The notes: a model not told the origin generated them from the sequence alone. DNA of 64,000 bases from Azospirillum halopraeferens DSM 3675 (GCF_000429625.1 NZ_AUCF01000001.1:248001-312000), one strand, 5' to 3'. Shown: positions 26,578 to 36,272, numbered from the stretch's first letter. Translations and numbers: made by a program.

Positions 26578-27000
26578 ATGAGCGCAACTGATGGAACGGC
26601 GGTGCTGACCGGGGGCTGTCTGTGCGGCGCCGTCCGCTACGCCATCGCCGAACGGCCTCTGGGCGTCGTGAACTGCCACTGCTCCCAGTGCCGCCGCTTC
26701 CACGGCCATGTGGGTGCCTATGTGTCGATACCGCGCGGGACGGTGCGGATCACCGGTGAGAAATCGGTGTCGTGGTACCGCTCCTCGGCCACGGCACGGC
26801 GGGGATTCTGCCGCACCTGCGGCTCCTCCCTGTTCTGGTCGGGCGAGGGCCAGCCGCTGCTGGACGTGGCGGCCGGCACGCTGGATGAACCCACGGGCCT
26901 GACGACGCTGCGCCACATCTTCGTCGCCAGCAAGGGCGACTATTACGCCATCGCCGACGGGCTGGAGTGTTTCGAGGCAAGCGCGCCGGAGCCGCCGTGA
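26578..27000 (+). CDS. GFA-family protein (glutathione-dependent formaldehyde-activating/CENP-V fold)
   Basis: This is a 140-residue protein with a Zn-binding GFA fold. The cysteines are in GGCLCGAVRY (about 13-22), CHCSQCRRFHG (about 39-49) and CRTCGSSLFW (about 79-88), the standard three clusters. The family is named after an enzyme joining formaldehyde and glutathione, but most members have no proven activity. It lies 4 bp behind the DUF1127 gene and is co-transcribed with it under the divergent LysR gene. Confidence 0.9.
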   Translation: MSATDGTAVLTGGCLCGAVRYAIAERPLGVVNCHCSQCRRFHGHVGAYVSIPRGTVRITGEKSVSWYRSSATARRGFCRTCGSSLFWSGEGQPLLDVAAGTLDEPTGLTTLRHIFVASKGDYYAIADGLECFEASAPEPP

Positions 27001-27007
27001 CGGCGGC

Positions 27008-28192
27008 TCACGACCGCTCCGCCTGCGCCACCGGACTGAGGCGCAGGATGCGGTCGTCCGCACGGGACGGAATGCCGCGGCCATCGTGGTTGCCGGTGCC
27101 GATGTACAGCGCCCCGTCCGGGCCGCGGACGGCCAGGCGCAGCCGCCCGTAGGCGCCACTGCGCGGGCCGTTGGCGAACAGCCGGTCGATGCCCCGCACC
27201 CGGTAGCCGCCGTCCATCTCCAGATCCAGGTGGATCAGCGCTTCGGACTCCAGGGTGGCGATGTAGGCGTCCTCGCCGTGGAAGACGATGGCGGCCGGCG
27301 GCACCGGCGTGTCCGGCCAGACGGTGAGGGGATCGATGAAGGGCTCCACCCCCGCGGCCCCCACCGCCAACGGCCAGCCGTAGTTGCCGCCGGCCCGGAT
27401 CACGTTCACCTCGTCGTGGGCGCTCAGCCCGAATTCGCCGTTCGGCCCGTGGTCGGTGGCGAACAGGTCGCCGGTCCGCGGGTGCCAGGCCAATCCCTGC
27501 ACGTTGCGGTGGCCCAACGACCACACCGGCGAATTGCGGAACGGGTTGTCAGCGGGGATGCCGCCGTCGGCGGTGATGCGCAGGATCTTGCCGGCCAGGG
27601 ACGCACGGTCCTGCGCCAGCCGCGGCCGCGTGGCGTCGCCGGTCCCGATGTACAGCATCCCATCCGGCCCGAAGGCGATGCGCCCGCCGTTGTGGGTGCG
27701 GGACGCGGGGATGCCGTCCAGCACCACCCGGTCGAGGGTGGCGGAGTCCGCCCCCGCCTCCAGCCGCACCACCCGGTTCACCGGTTCCCCGCCCGATAGG
27801 GCCGTGTGCATGGCGTAGAGCCACGGGCGTTCGGGAAAGTCGGGGTGCAACGCGATCCCCATCAGGCCGCCTTCGCCGCCGGGGTGGACGTCCAGCGTGG
27901 CGAAGGGGGCGGCGCGCACCGTGCCATCGCGCTCCATCAGGCGGATGCGGCCGGCCCGCTCGCTCACCAGCGCCCGCCCGTCGGGCAGGAAGACCAGGTC
28001 CCAGGGGACCTCCAGCCCGGAGGCCAGGGTCTCCACCCGGAACTCCGACACCTCCGGTCGGTAGCGGTCCTCCACCGTGTGCGGCTTGCCGCCCAGGATC
28101 GGGTCGGCGCTCACCGGCAGGACGAAGGCCAGCGGCGTCGCCAGAAGCAGCGCGATCAGCGCCGTGCGGGACGGCGAAGGGGGAAGGACCAT
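27008..28192 (-). CDS. PQQ-dependent aldose sugar dehydrogenase (YliI/Asd-like, GSDH domain)
   Basis: This is a 394-residue periplasmic protein. Signal peptide: PSRTALIALLLATPLAFVLP, cleaved near VSADP. The six-bladed propeller of the glucose/sorbosone dehydrogenase family (PF07995) is evident from LASGLEVPWDLVFLPDGRAL, VHPGGEGGLMGIALHPDFPE, SRTHNGGRIAFGPDGMLYIG, LGHRNVQGLAWHP and DEVNVIRAGGNYGWP. Such enzymes oxidise aldoses with PQQ. The start at 28192 is chosen because the signal peptide begins there; the frame is open 29 codons further. It converges on the GFA gene with an 8-bp gap. Confidence 0.9.
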   Translation of the reverse strand: MVLPPSPSRTALIALLLATPLAFVLPVSADPILGGKPHTVEDRYRPEVSEFRVETLASGLEVPWDLVFLPDGRALVSERAGRIRLMERDGTVRAAPFATLDVHPGGEGGLMGIALHPDFPERPWLYAMHTALSGGEPVNRVVRLEAGADSATLDRVVLDGIPASRTHNGGRIAFGPDGMLYIGTGDATRPRLAQDRASLAGKILRITADGGIPADNPFRNSPVWSLGHRNVQGLAWHPRTGDLFATDHGPNGEFGLSAHDEVNVIRAGGNYGWPLAVGAAGVEPFIDPLTVWPDTPVPPAAIVFHGEDAYIATLESEALIHLDLEMDGGYRVRGIDRLFANGPRSGAYGRLRLAVRGPDGALYIGTGNHDGRGIPSRADDRILRLSPVAQAERS

Positions 28193-28377
28193 GACGGACG
28201 CCACCGGCTGAAGGATGGTTTGCCCTGTCAACGACCCCACCGCCGGCCGGTTCCCGGCGCGGCGGCGGCAAGGCTTCATACTGACATTGTGGGTGGCCGG
28301 AGCCGTGTCGACCGGAATCGTGCAGAGTTACCCGGACAATCCGGGCATGATCGACTTATCAATTCGCGTGCGATTCT

Positions 28378-29295
28378 TTACCCGAAGGGGGCGAGCACCA
28401 GCGGCAGGGTCAGGGCCGCCAGCAGCGTCTGCACCGTGATCACCGCAGCGATCAGCCCGTGGTCGCCGCCCATCTGGCGGGCCAGGGCGTAGGCGCTGGC
28501 CGAACAGGGCAGAGCGTTGAACAGTACCGCGACGGTCAGCGCCAGCCCGTGGACACCCAGCGCCAGCCCCGCCGCCGCGGTGATGGCCGGCACCAGCAGC
28601 AGCTTGGTGGCGGTCGCCACGGCCACGCCGCGGCCGGCGGCGCGGGCCGCCGCAAGGTCGAGGCCGGCGCCCACCGCCAGCAGGCCGACGGGCAGGGCGG
28701 CGCGGGCCAGGATCTCGATGACGGCACCGGCCACCGGCGGCGCGCCGACGCCCGACAGGTTCAGGGCGGCCCCCGCCGCCGCGGCCAGGATGATGGGGTT
28801 GGTGGCCAGCCCCGCGGCGATGGCGCCGGCACCGACGCCGCGGGAATCCCGCCCCCAGCGGGCGTGGGCCAGCACCGCCAGGACGTTGACCAGAGGGATG
28901 ATCAGGGCGATGCCCACCGCCAGCAGCGTCCGCCCGGCCGCGCCGTAGAGCGTCCCGGCGGCGGCCAGCCCGACATAGGTGTTCATCCGCATGGAGCCCT
29001 GGAAGACCGACGCGAAGGCCGGACCGTCCAGGGTCAGCGGCCGGCGCACCCCCACCATCAGGGCGCCCGCCCCGAGGATGCCGGCGGCCATCGCCGCCGC
29101 CATGGGGGCCACATCGACCCGGCCCAGGTCGGCGCGCGCCAGCTCGTCCACGATCAGGGCGGGGAACAGGACCATGTAGGTCAGCCGGTCCGCCCCCGGC
29201 CAGAACGCCGGCGGCACCCATTCGTACCGGCGCAGCCCGTGGCCCAGCAGGATCAGCAGGAAGATCGGGGCCAGCGCCCCGAAGACGGCGATCAT
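28378..29295 (-). CDS. AEC-family (auxin efflux carrier) transporter
   Basis: This is a 305-residue polytopic membrane protein with about ten hydrophobic segments in two five-helix halves. The N-terminus IAVFGALAPIFLLILLGHGL and the motif RLTYMVLFPALIVDELARAD are characteristic of the AEC/YfdV-MdcF family (LN.....PAL). The second half has the LFNALPCSASAYALARQMGG consensus. These carriers move dicarboxylates or other small organic acids; the substrate cannot be told. Its start codon overlaps the end of ruvX by 4 bp, so the two are translationally coupled. Confidence 0.9.
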   Translation of the reverse strand: MIAVFGALAPIFLLILLGHGLRRYEWVPPAFWPGADRLTYMVLFPALIVDELARADLGRVDVAPMAAAMAAGILGAGALMVGVRRPLTLDGPAFASVFQGSMRMNTYVGLAAAGTLYGAAGRTLLAVGIALIIPLVNVLAVLAHARWGRDSRGVGAGAIAAGLATNPIILAAAAGAALNLSGVGAPPVAGAVIEILARAALPVGLLAVGAGLDLAAARAAGRGVAVATATKLLLVPAITAAAGLALGVHGLALTVAVLFNALPCSASAYALARQMGGDHGLIAAVITVQTLLAALTLPLVLAPFG

Positions 29296-29834
29296 CCGCG
29301 GGAGGGGGCGTCATCCCCTTCGTCGTCCGCTGCCTCGTCCCGCAGGGCACGGCGACGCTCGTTCGACAGCCAATCCAGCGCCCCTTGCAGGATGTAGGCG
29401 GCAGCCATCTTGTCCACCACCTCGTCCCGGCGTTTGCGCGTCATGTCCGCCTGGCCGATCATGAACCGCTCCACCGCCGCGGTGGACAGCCGCTCGTCCC
29501 AGAAGGCGATGCGGGGGTCCCATCCCAGCAGGTCGGGGCGGGCCAGCAGATTCTCGGCGAATTGGCGCGTCGACTGGGCGCGCGGCCCTTCGGACCCGTC
29601 CATGTTCAGGGGCATCCCGATCACCAGCCCGGCGATGCCGTAGTCGCGGACCGGCCGCGCCAGCTCGCGCGCGTCCTGCGCCAGCTTGGTGCGGCGGATG
29701 GTACCGATGGGGGAGGCGACGACGAGGCCGGGGTCGGACACCGCAAGCCCGATGGTCTTGGTGCCGACGTCGAGGCCCAGCAGGCGTCCGCCCGCGGGGA
29801 GTGCGGAGGCAAGGTCGCGGAGGTCGTGGATCAT
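29292..29834 (-). CDS. ruvX: Pre-16S rRNA processing endonuclease RuvX/YqgF
   Basis: This is a 180-residue RNase-H-fold protein. The characteristic motifs are LLGLDVGTKTIGLAVSDPG (catalytic Asp in DVGTKTIG), GLVIGMPLNMDGSEGP, WDERLSTAAVERF and the C-terminal DEVVDKMAAAYILQGALDWL. YqgF is needed for maturation of the 5' end of 16S rRNA. The gene is divergent from gatC with 111 bp between them, an arrangement common in Rhodospirillales. The start at 29834 (MIHDLRDL) is preferred; another ATG lies a few codons upstream. Confidence 0.95.
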   Translation of the reverse strand: MIHDLRDLASALPAGGRLLGLDVGTKTIGLAVSDPGLVVASPIGTIRRTKLAQDARELARPVRDYGIAGLVIGMPLNMDGSEGPRAQSTRQFAENLLARPDLLGWDPRIAFWDERLSTAAVERFMIGQADMTRKRRDEVVDKMAAAYILQGALDWLSNERRRALRDEAADDEGDDAPSRG

Positions 29835-29945
29835 GGGCCCTCTCATAGGCCGCCGGCCCGCCCGCGGCAAGCCCGGTTGCGGAGGCGGGCGGCGGGTGCT
29901 AGCTTCCCAACCGTTTTTCCACAGTCGTCGCGGAAGAGAGTAGGG

Positions 29946-30233
29946 ATGTCGCTCGACAAGGCCGCCGTGGCCAGGATCGCGCATCTGGCCCGCATCAAGG
30001 TGCCGGACGAGGAACTCGATCACCTGGCCGGTGAACTCAGCCGGATCCTGGATTTCGTGGAGCAGCTCGGCGAGGTGGATACCGCCGACGTGGCGCCGAT
30101 GGCCAGCGTCGCGGCGCAAAAGCTGCGCCGGCGCCCCGACGAGGTCACCGACGGCGGCTACCCCGAGGCGGTGCTGAAGAACGGGCCGGAGACGGCCGAA
30201 GGCTATTTCGCCGTGCCGAAGGTGGTCGAGTGA
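29946..30233 (+). CDS. gatC: Aspartyl/glutamyl-tRNA amidotransferase subunit C
   Basis: This is a 95-residue protein with all GatC signatures: [39 protein letters not shown] and the C-terminal [15 protein letters not shown]. It holds GatA and GatB together in the complex that converts Glu-tRNA(Gln) and Asp-tRNA(Asn) to the amides. The stop TGA shares a base with the gatA ATG (TGATG), so translation is coupled. Confidence 0.98.
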   Translation: MSLDKAAVARIAHLARIKVPDEELDHLAGELSRILDFVEQLGEVDTADVAPMASVAAQKLRRRPDEVTDGGYPEAVLKNGPETAEGYFAVPKVVE

Positions 30234-31714
30234 TGAGCGCGCTGACCCGCATGACCATGGCCGAGGCCCTGAAGGGGCTGGCCGCCAGGGAGTTCACCGC
30301 GGTCGAACTGACCGAGGCGCACGTCCGCGCCGTCGAGGCGGCCCGGCCGCTGAACGCCTTCATCACCGAGACGCCGGACAAGGCGCTGGAGATGGCCCGG
30401 GCGTCCGACGCGCGGCGCGCCAGGGGCGAGGCCGGTCCGATGGACGGCCTGCCCATCGCGGTGAAGGATCTGTTCTGCACCAGGGACGTGCTGACCACCG
30501 CGGCCAGCCACATCCTGGACGGCTTCCACCCGCAGTACGAATCCTCCGTCACCACCAACCTGTGGCGCGACGGCGCGGTGATGCTGGGCAAGGTGAACCT
30601 GGACGAGTTCGCCATGGGTTCGGCCAACATCACCTCCTATTACGGCGACGTGGTGAACCCGTGGAGCCCCGGCGACGCCGGGGCGTGGGAACGGCGCCTG
30701 GTGCCCGGCGGGTCGTCGGGCGGGTCGGCCGCGGCCGTGGCGGCACGCTGCGCGCTGGGCGCCACCGGCACGGACACCGGCGGCTCCATCCGCCAGCCCG
30801 CCGCCTTCGCCGGCATCGTCGGCATCAAGCCGACCTACGGGCGCTGCTCGCGCTGGGGCATCGTGGCCTTCGCCTCTTCGCTCGACCAGGCAGGGCCGAT
30901 GACGCGCACGGTGCGCGACAGCGCCATCATGCTGCGCTCCATGGCCGGATTCGATCCGAAGGACTCCACCAGCGTCGACATGCCCGTGCCCGACTTCGAG
31001 GCGGCGCTGACGGGCGACGTGCGCGGCCTGCGCGTCGGCATCCCCCGGGAGTACCGCGTGGACGGCATGCCCGCGGAGATCGAGGCGATGTGGCAGCGCG
31101 GCGTGGAGTGGCTGAAGGCCGCCGGCGCCGAGCCGGTGGAGATCAGCCTGCCGCACACCAAATACGCGCTGCCGGCCTACTATATCGTGGCCCCCGCCGA
31201 GGCGTCGTCGAACCTGGCGCGCTACGACGGCGTGCGCTACGGCCTGCGGGTCGAGGGCGGCAATCTGAAGGAGATGTACGAGAACACCCGCGGCGCCGGC
31301 TTCGGCAAGGAGGTGCGGCGGCGCATCCTCATCGGCACCTACGTGCTCTCCGCCGGTTACTACGACGCCTATTACCTGAAGGCGCAAAAGGTGCGCACCC
31401 GCATCAAGCAGGACTTCGACGCGGCGTTCACCCGCTGCGACGTGATCCTGACGCCGACGGCGCCGTCGGGCGCCTTCGCGATCGGGGAGAAGATGGACGA
31501 CCCGATCCAGATGTACCTGAACGACGTGTTCACGGTGCCGGTCAATCTGGCCGGCCTGCCGGGCATGAGCCTGCCGGCGGGTCTGGGTGCCGACGGGCTG
31601 CCGCTGGGCCTACAGCTCATCGGCCGGCCGTTCGACGAGGAGACGCTGTTCCGCGTCGGCGGCGTCCTGGAAGAGGCGGCGCAGTTCACCGCCACCCCGC
31701 CGTTCATGGCCTGA
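30233..31714 (+). CDS. gatA: Aspartyl/glutamyl-tRNA amidotransferase subunit A
   Basis: This is a 493-residue amidase-signature enzyme that releases ammonia from glutamine for the GatB active site. The Ser-cisSer-Lys triad is visible: Lys78 in [11 protein letters not shown], the cis-Ser in [15 protein letters not shown] (about 158) and the nucleophilic Ser in [13 protein letters not shown] (about 182). The start at 30233 overlaps the gatC stop by one base. The length is normal for GatA. gatB follows after 23 bp. Confidence 0.98.
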   Translation: MSALTRMTMAEALKGLAAREFTAVELTEAHVRAVEAARPLNAFITETPDKALEMARASDARRARGEAGPMDGLPIAVKDLFCTRDVLTTAASHILDGFHPQYESSVTTNLWRDGAVMLGKVNLDEFAMGSANITSYYGDVVNPWSPGDAGAWERRLVPGGSSGGSAAAVAARCALGATGTDTGGSIRQPAAFAGIVGIKPTYGRCSRWGIVAFASSLDQAGPMTRTVRDSAIMLRSMAGFDPKDSTSVDMPVPDFEAALTGDVRGLRVGIPREYRVDGMPAEIEAMWQRGVEWLKAAGAEPVEISLPHTKYALPAYYIVAPAEASSNLARYDGVRYGLRVEGGNLKEMYENTRGAGFGKEVRRRILIGTYVLSAGYYDAYYLKAQKVRTRIKQDFDAAFTRCDVILTPTAPSGAFAIGEKMDDPIQMYLNDVFTVPVNLAGLPGMSLPAGLGADGLPLGLQLIGRPFDEETLFRVGGVLEEAAQFTATPPFMA

Positions 31715-31737
31715 GCCCGCAGAAGAAGAGCAGAGCG

Positions 31738-33189
31738 ATGACCTACATCCAGGGTGAGACGGGCAATTGGGAAGTGGTGATCGGGCTGGAGGTGCACGCC
31801 CAGATCATTTCGAAGGCGAAACTGTTCTCCGGTGCGGCCACCGATTTCGGGTCCGATCCGAACAGCCAGGTGAGCTTTGTCGACGCCGCGTTCCCCGGCA
31901 TGCTGCCGGTGATCAATGCCTTCTGCGTTGAGCAGGCGGTGCGCACCGGGCTGGGCCTGAAGGCCGAGATCAATCTGGTCTCGGTGTTCGACCGCAAGAA
32001 CTACTTCTACGCCGACCTGCCGCAGGGCTATCAGATCAGCCAGTTCCAGCAGCCGGTCGTCGGCCGGGGGCAGCTCGTCCTCGACCTGCCCGACGGGTCG
32101 AGCCGCACCGTGGGCATCACCCGCCTGCACCTGGAGCAGGACGCCGGCAAGTCCATCCACGACCAGCACCCGACCAAGACCTTCATCGACCTGAACCGGT
32201 CGGGTGTCGCGCTGATGGAGATCGTTTCGGAGCCGGATCTGCGTTCGGCCGAGGAGGCCGGGGCGTATCTGCGCAAGCTGCGTTCGATCCTGCGCTATCT
32301 CGGCACCTGCGACGGCAACATGGAGGAAGGCTCCATGCGCTGCGACTGCAACGTGTCGGTGCGCCGGCCGGGCGGCGAGCTGGGCACCCGCTGCGAGATC
32401 AAGAACGTCAACTCCATCCGCTTCGTCCAGGCCGCCATCGACTTCGAGGCGCGCCGCCAGATCGAGGTTCTGGAGGAGGGCGGCACCATCGTCCAGGAGA
32501 CGCGGCTGTGGGACACCACCCGCCTCGTCACCCGCTCCATGCGCTCCAAGGAGGAGGCGCACGACTACCGCTACTTCCCGGATCCCGACCTGCTGCCGCT
32601 GGAACTGGACCCCGCCTGGGTCGAGGAGATCCGGCGCGCCCTGCCGGAGCTGCCGGACGAGAAGAAGGCGCGCTTCATGGCCGACTTCAAGCTCTCGGCC
32701 TATGACGCCAACGTGCTGGTGAACGAGAAGGCCAAGGCCGATTATTTCGAAGCCGTGGCGAACGGGCGCGACGCCAAGATGGCCGCCAACTGGGTGACGG
32801 GCGAGCTGTTCGGTGCCCTCAACAAGGCGGGCCGGGAGATCGAGGACAGCCCGGTGTCGGCGGCCGATCTCGGCGCCCTGCTCGACCTCATCGGCGACAA
32901 CACCATCTCCGGCCGCATCGCCAAGGAAGTCTTCGAAGAGATGTTCGCAACCGGTGCCAAGCCGGGCGACATCGTGGAGAAGAAGGGCCTGCGGCAGGTC
33001 ACCGACACCGGCGCCATCGAATCGGCCATCGACGCGGTGCTGGCCGCCAACGCCGACAAGGTGGAGGAGTTCCGCTCCGGCAAGGACAAGCTGTTCGGCT
33101 TCTTCGTCGGCCAGACCATGAAGGCGACACAGGGCAAGGCCAATCCGGCGCTGGTCAACGAAATCCTGACCCGCAAGCTGAAGGGCTGA
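31738..33189 (+). CDS. gatB: Aspartyl/glutamyl-tRNA amidotransferase subunit B
   Basis: This is a 483-residue GatB, the kinase/amidotransferase subunit that activates the misacylated tRNA. The N-terminus [20 protein letters not shown] is diagnostic; [31 protein letters not shown] (the Zn/Cys region) and [16 protein letters not shown] follow. The last 150 residues are the YqeY-like tRNA-binding domain, ending [20 protein letters not shown]. The frame is open far upstream as a shadow of gatA; the MTYIQGETG start at 31738 is the family start. gatCAB form one operon. Confidence 0.98.
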   Translation: MTYIQGETGNWEVVIGLEVHAQIISKAKLFSGAATDFGSDPNSQVSFVDAAFPGMLPVINAFCVEQAVRTGLGLKAEINLVSVFDRKNYFYADLPQGYQISQFQQPVVGRGQLVLDLPDGSSRTVGITRLHLEQDAGKSIHDQHPTKTFIDLNRSGVALMEIVSEPDLRSAEEAGAYLRKLRSILRYLGTCDGNMEEGSMRCDCNVSVRRPGGELGTRCEIKNVNSIRFVQAAIDFEARRQIEVLEEGGTIVQETRLWDTTRLVTRSMRSKEEAHDYRYFPDPDLLPLELDPAWVEEIRRALPELPDEKKARFMADFKLSAYDANVLVNEKAKADYFEAVANGRDAKMAANWVTGELFGALNKAGREIEDSPVSAADLGALLDLIGDNTISGRIAKEVFEEMFATGAKPGDIVEKKGLRQVTDTGAIESAIDAVLAANADKVEEFRSGKDKLFGFFVGQTMKATQGKANPALVNEILTRKLKG

Positions 33190-33268
33190 CAGGGCAGCCT
33201 CCCGAAGGTTGATCCGGGCGTTGCATTTCCCGCCGTGCTCGTATCCATTGGGTGCGGCGGGAGGCGTC

Positions 33269-35320
33269 ATGAGTGCACTCACCCTGATCGCGGCTGGTGT
33301 CGCGCTGCTGGTCGGCGTGGCGGGCGGCTTCGTCGCGGGGCGGCGATGGCCCGCTCGCACCGTCCTCGACGCCCGCCTTGGCCGGGTGCTGGACACCGCC
33401 CCGGTGGGCGTGATCATCAACACCCGCGAAGGTGCCAATCTCTACCGCAACGTGCGCGCCCGCGATTTCTTCCGGAAGACCGACGCGGAGTTCGAATCGG
33501 GAGGCGTGGTCGCCCTCTACGCCCGGCCCGGTGACCGCGACCGGTACATCGAGCGGCTGTACCGCGACGGCTCCATCGTCGAGGAGGAGGTGCTGCTCCG
33601 CAAAGGGACCGGTGAGACCTATGTCGGGGACATGACCTCGGCCGTCCTGACCTATGGCGGGCGGACCGCCCACATCACCTGGTTCCACGACCTGACGCCC
33701 CGCAAAGAGGCCGACGCGGTTCGCCGCGACCTGGCGGAGCGGCTGGAGATGGCGCTGGAGGCGACCAACGCCGCGGCGTGGGATGCCGATGTGGTCAACC
33801 GGACGTGCTGGTGGTCCGACACCTTCCCGCGCATGCTGGGCTACGCCACCCCGCCGCCCATGGGTCCCGACTTCTGGGAGGAGCGGCTGCACCCCGATGA
33901 CCGCGACCGCGTGCTGGCGGTGATCGCCGCGTGCCTGGACGGGGAGGGGGCGGAGTACGCCTATGGTTATCGCCTGCGCTGCGAGGACGGAACGTGGATC
34001 TGGATCGACGCCCGTGGCCGGGTGCTGCGCGACGAGGCCGGTCGCGCCGTCCGATACGTCGGCATCATGACCGACGTCACCGAGCGGCGCCGGCAGGAGG
34101 ATAAGCTGAAGGCCAGCGAGGACCGGCTCCACCGCATCCTGGAGGCCTCGCCGATCGCCTGCAACATCACCCGGCACGATGGCCGTTGGCTCTACTGCAA
34201 CGCCAGCTCCGCGCTGGTCTTCGGGCGAACGCGGGACGAGCTGATGGAGACGCCGTCACCGGCGCTTTACGCCGATCCGGAGGACCGCGTCCGGCTGATG
34301 GACCGCCTGCGGCGCGAAGGGCCGTTCCGCGATGCGGAGGTGGCGTTCCGCCGTGGCGACGGATCGCTCGTCTGGGTTCTGTCGTCGTGGGGCGAGATCC
34401 TGTTCGATGGGGAGCCGGCGCTGCTCACCTGGCTGTACGACATCACCGACCGCAGGGCCGGGGAGGAGGAGCTGAGGGCCGCCAAGGTGGCCGCGGAGCG
34501 GGCCCTGGCCGACCTGCGTGTGGCGCAGGACGGTCTGATCCGGGCCGAGGCCATGGCGTCGCTCGGCGAACTCGTGGCCGGGGTGGCCCACGAGATCAAC
34601 ACGCCCGTCGGCATCGGCCTGACCGCCGCCACCCACCTGGCCGACCAGACGCGCGGCCTGCGCGAGCGATTCGCCGCCGGCGCCATCCGGCGCTCCGACC
34701 TGGCGCAGTACCTCGACGCGGTGGAGGAGGGCACGCGCCTGCTGGTGGTCAACATTGCCCGGGCCGCCGAACTGGTGAACAGCTTCAAGCAGGTGGCGGT
34801 GGACCAGAGTTCGGGGGAACGGCGGCGTTTCGATCTGCGCACGCACATCGGCGAGGTGCTGTTCAGCCTGCGTCCCCGCCTGAAGCGCACGGCGGTCACC
34901 GTTGACGTGTCCTGCCCCGAGGGAATCACCATGGACAGCCATCCGGGCCCTCTGGCGCAGGTGCTGTCCAACCTGACGATCAACGCCGTGATCCACGCCT
35001 TCCCGGACGGCGCCGCCGGCCACGTCCGCATCACCGTGCAACGGCTGGAGGACGGGTTCGTCGGGCTGGAATTCGCCGACGACGGGGTCGGGATCGCTCC
35101 GGCCGATCTGGAGCGGATCTTCGAACCCTTCTACACCACCCGGCGCGGCGACGGCGGCAGCGGACTCGGCCTGCACATCGTGCGCAACATGGTGACGGAC
35201 CTGCTGGGCGGCCGCGTCACGGTGGACTCGGCGCCGGGGGAGGGGACCCGGTTCACCCTGATCCTGCCGTGCACGGCCCCACAGGCGTCCGCCACCGCCG
35301 AAGAGGCGGTGGTGCCCTGA
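33269..35320 (+). CDS. Sensor histidine kinase with tandem PAS domains
   Basis: This is a 683-residue protein. A short hydrophobic N-terminus (MSALTLIAAGVALLVGVAGG) may anchor it. Three PAS units follow: LGRVLDTAPVGVIINTREGA; EMALEATNAAAWDADVVNR with a PAC end YVGIMTDVTERR; and RILEASPIACNITRHDGRWL. A coiled linker leads to an atypical His box, LVAGVAHEINTPVGIGLTAA with His441, of the HisKA-like type that often has a long helical insertion. The ATPase has N box NLTINAVIHAFPDGA, G1 DDGVGIAPADL and G2 GGSGLGLHIVRNMV. No response regulator is adjacent, so it is an orphan. The GGGAGG Shine-Dalgarno supports the start. Confidence 0.9.
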   Translation: MSALTLIAAGVALLVGVAGGFVAGRRWPARTVLDARLGRVLDTAPVGVIINTREGANLYRNVRARDFFRKTDAEFESGGVVALYARPGDRDRYIERLYRDGSIVEEEVLLRKGTGETYVGDMTSAVLTYGGRTAHITWFHDLTPRKEADAVRRDLAERLEMALEATNAAAWDADVVNRTCWWSDTFPRMLGYATPPPMGPDFWEERLHPDDRDRVLAVIAACLDGEGAEYAYGYRLRCEDGTWIWIDARGRVLRDEAGRAVRYVGIMTDVTERRRQEDKLKASEDRLHRILEASPIACNITRHDGRWLYCNASSALVFGRTRDELMETPSPALYADPEDRVRLMDRLRREGPFRDAEVAFRRGDGSLVWVLSSWGEILFDGEPALLTWLYDITDRRAGEEELRAAKVAAERALADLRVAQDGLIRAEAMASLGELVAGVAHEINTPVGIGLTAATHLADQTRGLRERFAAGAIRRSDLAQYLDAVEEGTRLLVVNIARAAELVNSFKQVAVDQSSGERRRFDLRTHIGEVLFSLRPRLKRTAVTVDVSCPEGITMDSHPGPLAQVLSNLTINAVIHAFPDGAAGHVRITVQRLEDGFVGLEFADDGVGIAPADLERIFEPFYTTRRGDGGSGLGLHIVRNMVTDLLGGRVTVDSAPGEGTRFTLILPCTAPQASATAEEAVVP

Positions 35321-35348
35321 AGGCGTCGACGTCCGTATGGGCCGCCGG

Positions 35349-35585
35349 TCAGGCCGCGTGCAGTTCGTGGAACTGGAGGTGCTTGGGCCGCCGGCCGCGC
35401 CGCTTCGGAGCGGTGAAGGCGGCGAGGCAGCCGTCCTTCCCCTCGGCTTCGGCACGCAGTTCCTGGATGCAGCGCTCCAGCAGCTCCTTCTCCCGCTGGT
35501 CCTCGCGGTCGGTGATCTCCAGGCAGCTCAGCTTGTTTTCGACGAGGTCGATCAGCGTTTCGACGCAGCGCTTCGACATGGTCAT
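35349..35585 (-). CDS. Small hypothetical protein, charged/helical
   Basis: This 78-residue protein, MTMSKRCVETLIDLVENKL..., is rich in Glu, Lys and Arg, with a long helix (DREDQREKELLERCIQELRA) and a basic end (KRRGRRPKHLQFHELHAA). A good Shine-Dalgarno AGGGGG lies 6 bp before the ATG at 35585. It faces the histidine kinase gene convergently, 28 bp apart. I do not recognise the family, though the KRRGRRPKHL tail suggests nucleic-acid or partner binding. Confidence 0.6.
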   Translation of the reverse strand: MTMSKRCVETLIDLVENKLSCLEITDREDQREKELLERCIQELRAEAEGKDGCLAAFTAPKRRGRRPKHLQFHELHAA

Positions 35586-35739
35586 GGCATGCCCCCTAAA
35601 TCGGTGGAGCGCCCGTTGGCACGGCGTTCCTTGTTCATGACGGCCATGGTACCGCTTCCAGATCAAATGTCCATAAAATTTTACGCATATTTATCGCATG
35701 TATCGGTTATCCGATCCCGACGGATTGCCGTTGTAGGCG

Positions 35740-35769
35740 TTGACAAGGGTGCATCGCGCCCGCTAGAAC
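35740..35769 (+). promoter_or_regulatory. Putative promoter of tRNA-Ser
   Basis: TTGACA (35740-35745) is followed after 18 bp by TAGAAC (35764-35769; CTAGAA with a 17-bp spacer), 37-42 bp upstream of the tRNA. The combination is typical of strong stable-RNA promoters in alphaproteobacteria. Confidence 0.6.
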
Positions 35770-35805
35770 CCTCCCCAGCCACGACGCCGCAAGGCGTCCG
35801 CCGGT

Positions 35806-35897
35806 GGAGCGGTGGGTGAGTGGCTTAAACCAGCAGTTTGCTAAACTGTCGTACGGGTTAAACCGTACCGGGGGTTCGAATCCCCCCCGCTCCGCCA
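35806..35897 (+). tRNA. tRNA-Ser (anticodon GCT), CCA encoded
   Basis: The 92-nt sequence folds as a class II tRNA. The acceptor stem is GGAGCGG / CCGCTCC with discriminator G and an encoded CCA. The anticodon arm CAGTTTGCTAAACTG shows anticodon GCT with U33 and A37. A long variable arm GTACGGGTTAAACCGTAC follows, and the T arm is GGGGGTTCGAATCCCCC. It reads AGC/AGU serine codons. No integrase gene or duplicated 3' end (att site) is seen within the next 500 bp. Confidence 0.97.
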
Positions 35898-36013
35898 CCT
35901 TCAGCCCTTAAAGGCAGTGGATTGCAGGCGAAATAGGCTCAACTGCGTCCAGCACTCGACGTACAGACCCAAATCCGTATGGATATTGAAGGCGAGTACG
36001 GTTTCACTCCGCT

Positions 36014-36169
36014 TCATTCTTTGTCTCGATTGGATTCCGCGTCGATGAACGCCTGATCCGCGGATTCCCGGGTGCTGGCAGCCACCGCCGGCGATTGCCG
36101 GTGTGCCTCGAGTCGGGACGAATCCCGCACCTTCCGGCCTGTCAGCTTCCCGCCCTTCGCGGCTGCCAT
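36014..36169 (-). CDS. Small hypothetical protein with a strong ribosome-binding site
   Basis: This 51-residue frame, MAAAKGGKLTGRKVRDSSRL..., is highly charged. A near-ideal Shine-Dalgarno, GAGGAG, stands 7 bp before the ATG at 36169, which is the main reason to list it. The frame continues open upstream to about 36316, but that part has no ribosome-binding site and overlaps a palindromic repeat. I do not recognise a family; it could be a real small basic protein or a chance frame. Confidence 0.4.
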   Translation of the reverse strand: MAAAKGGKLTGRKVRDSSRLEAHRQSPAVAASTRESADQAFIDAESNRDKE

Positions 36170-36232
36170 GACCAATCTCCTCAATTCGGTCGCCTGGAAC
36201 TTGCCGCTCGGCCCTCGACAGGGACGCGGATT

Positions 36233-36272
36233 CGACCCGGAGGACCGATACGACCGTTCTCCTGCCGTCCCG
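36233..36272. repeat. Degraded copy 3 of the long-stem palindromic repeat
   Basis: The right half, GATACGACCGTTCTCCTGCC and the following GTCCCG, matches copy 1 (GATACGATCGTTCTCCGGCC, GTGCCG) with few mismatches. The left arm is shortened and pairs imperfectly. It lies in the intergenic DNA upstream of the DUF4424 gene and of the small 36014 gene. Confidence 0.55.

Noticed and set aside
35707..35898. A short minus-strand frame containing AERGGFEPPVRF
   Set aside because: It lies over tRNA-Ser; such frames are a well-known false call produced by tRNA antisense sequence.
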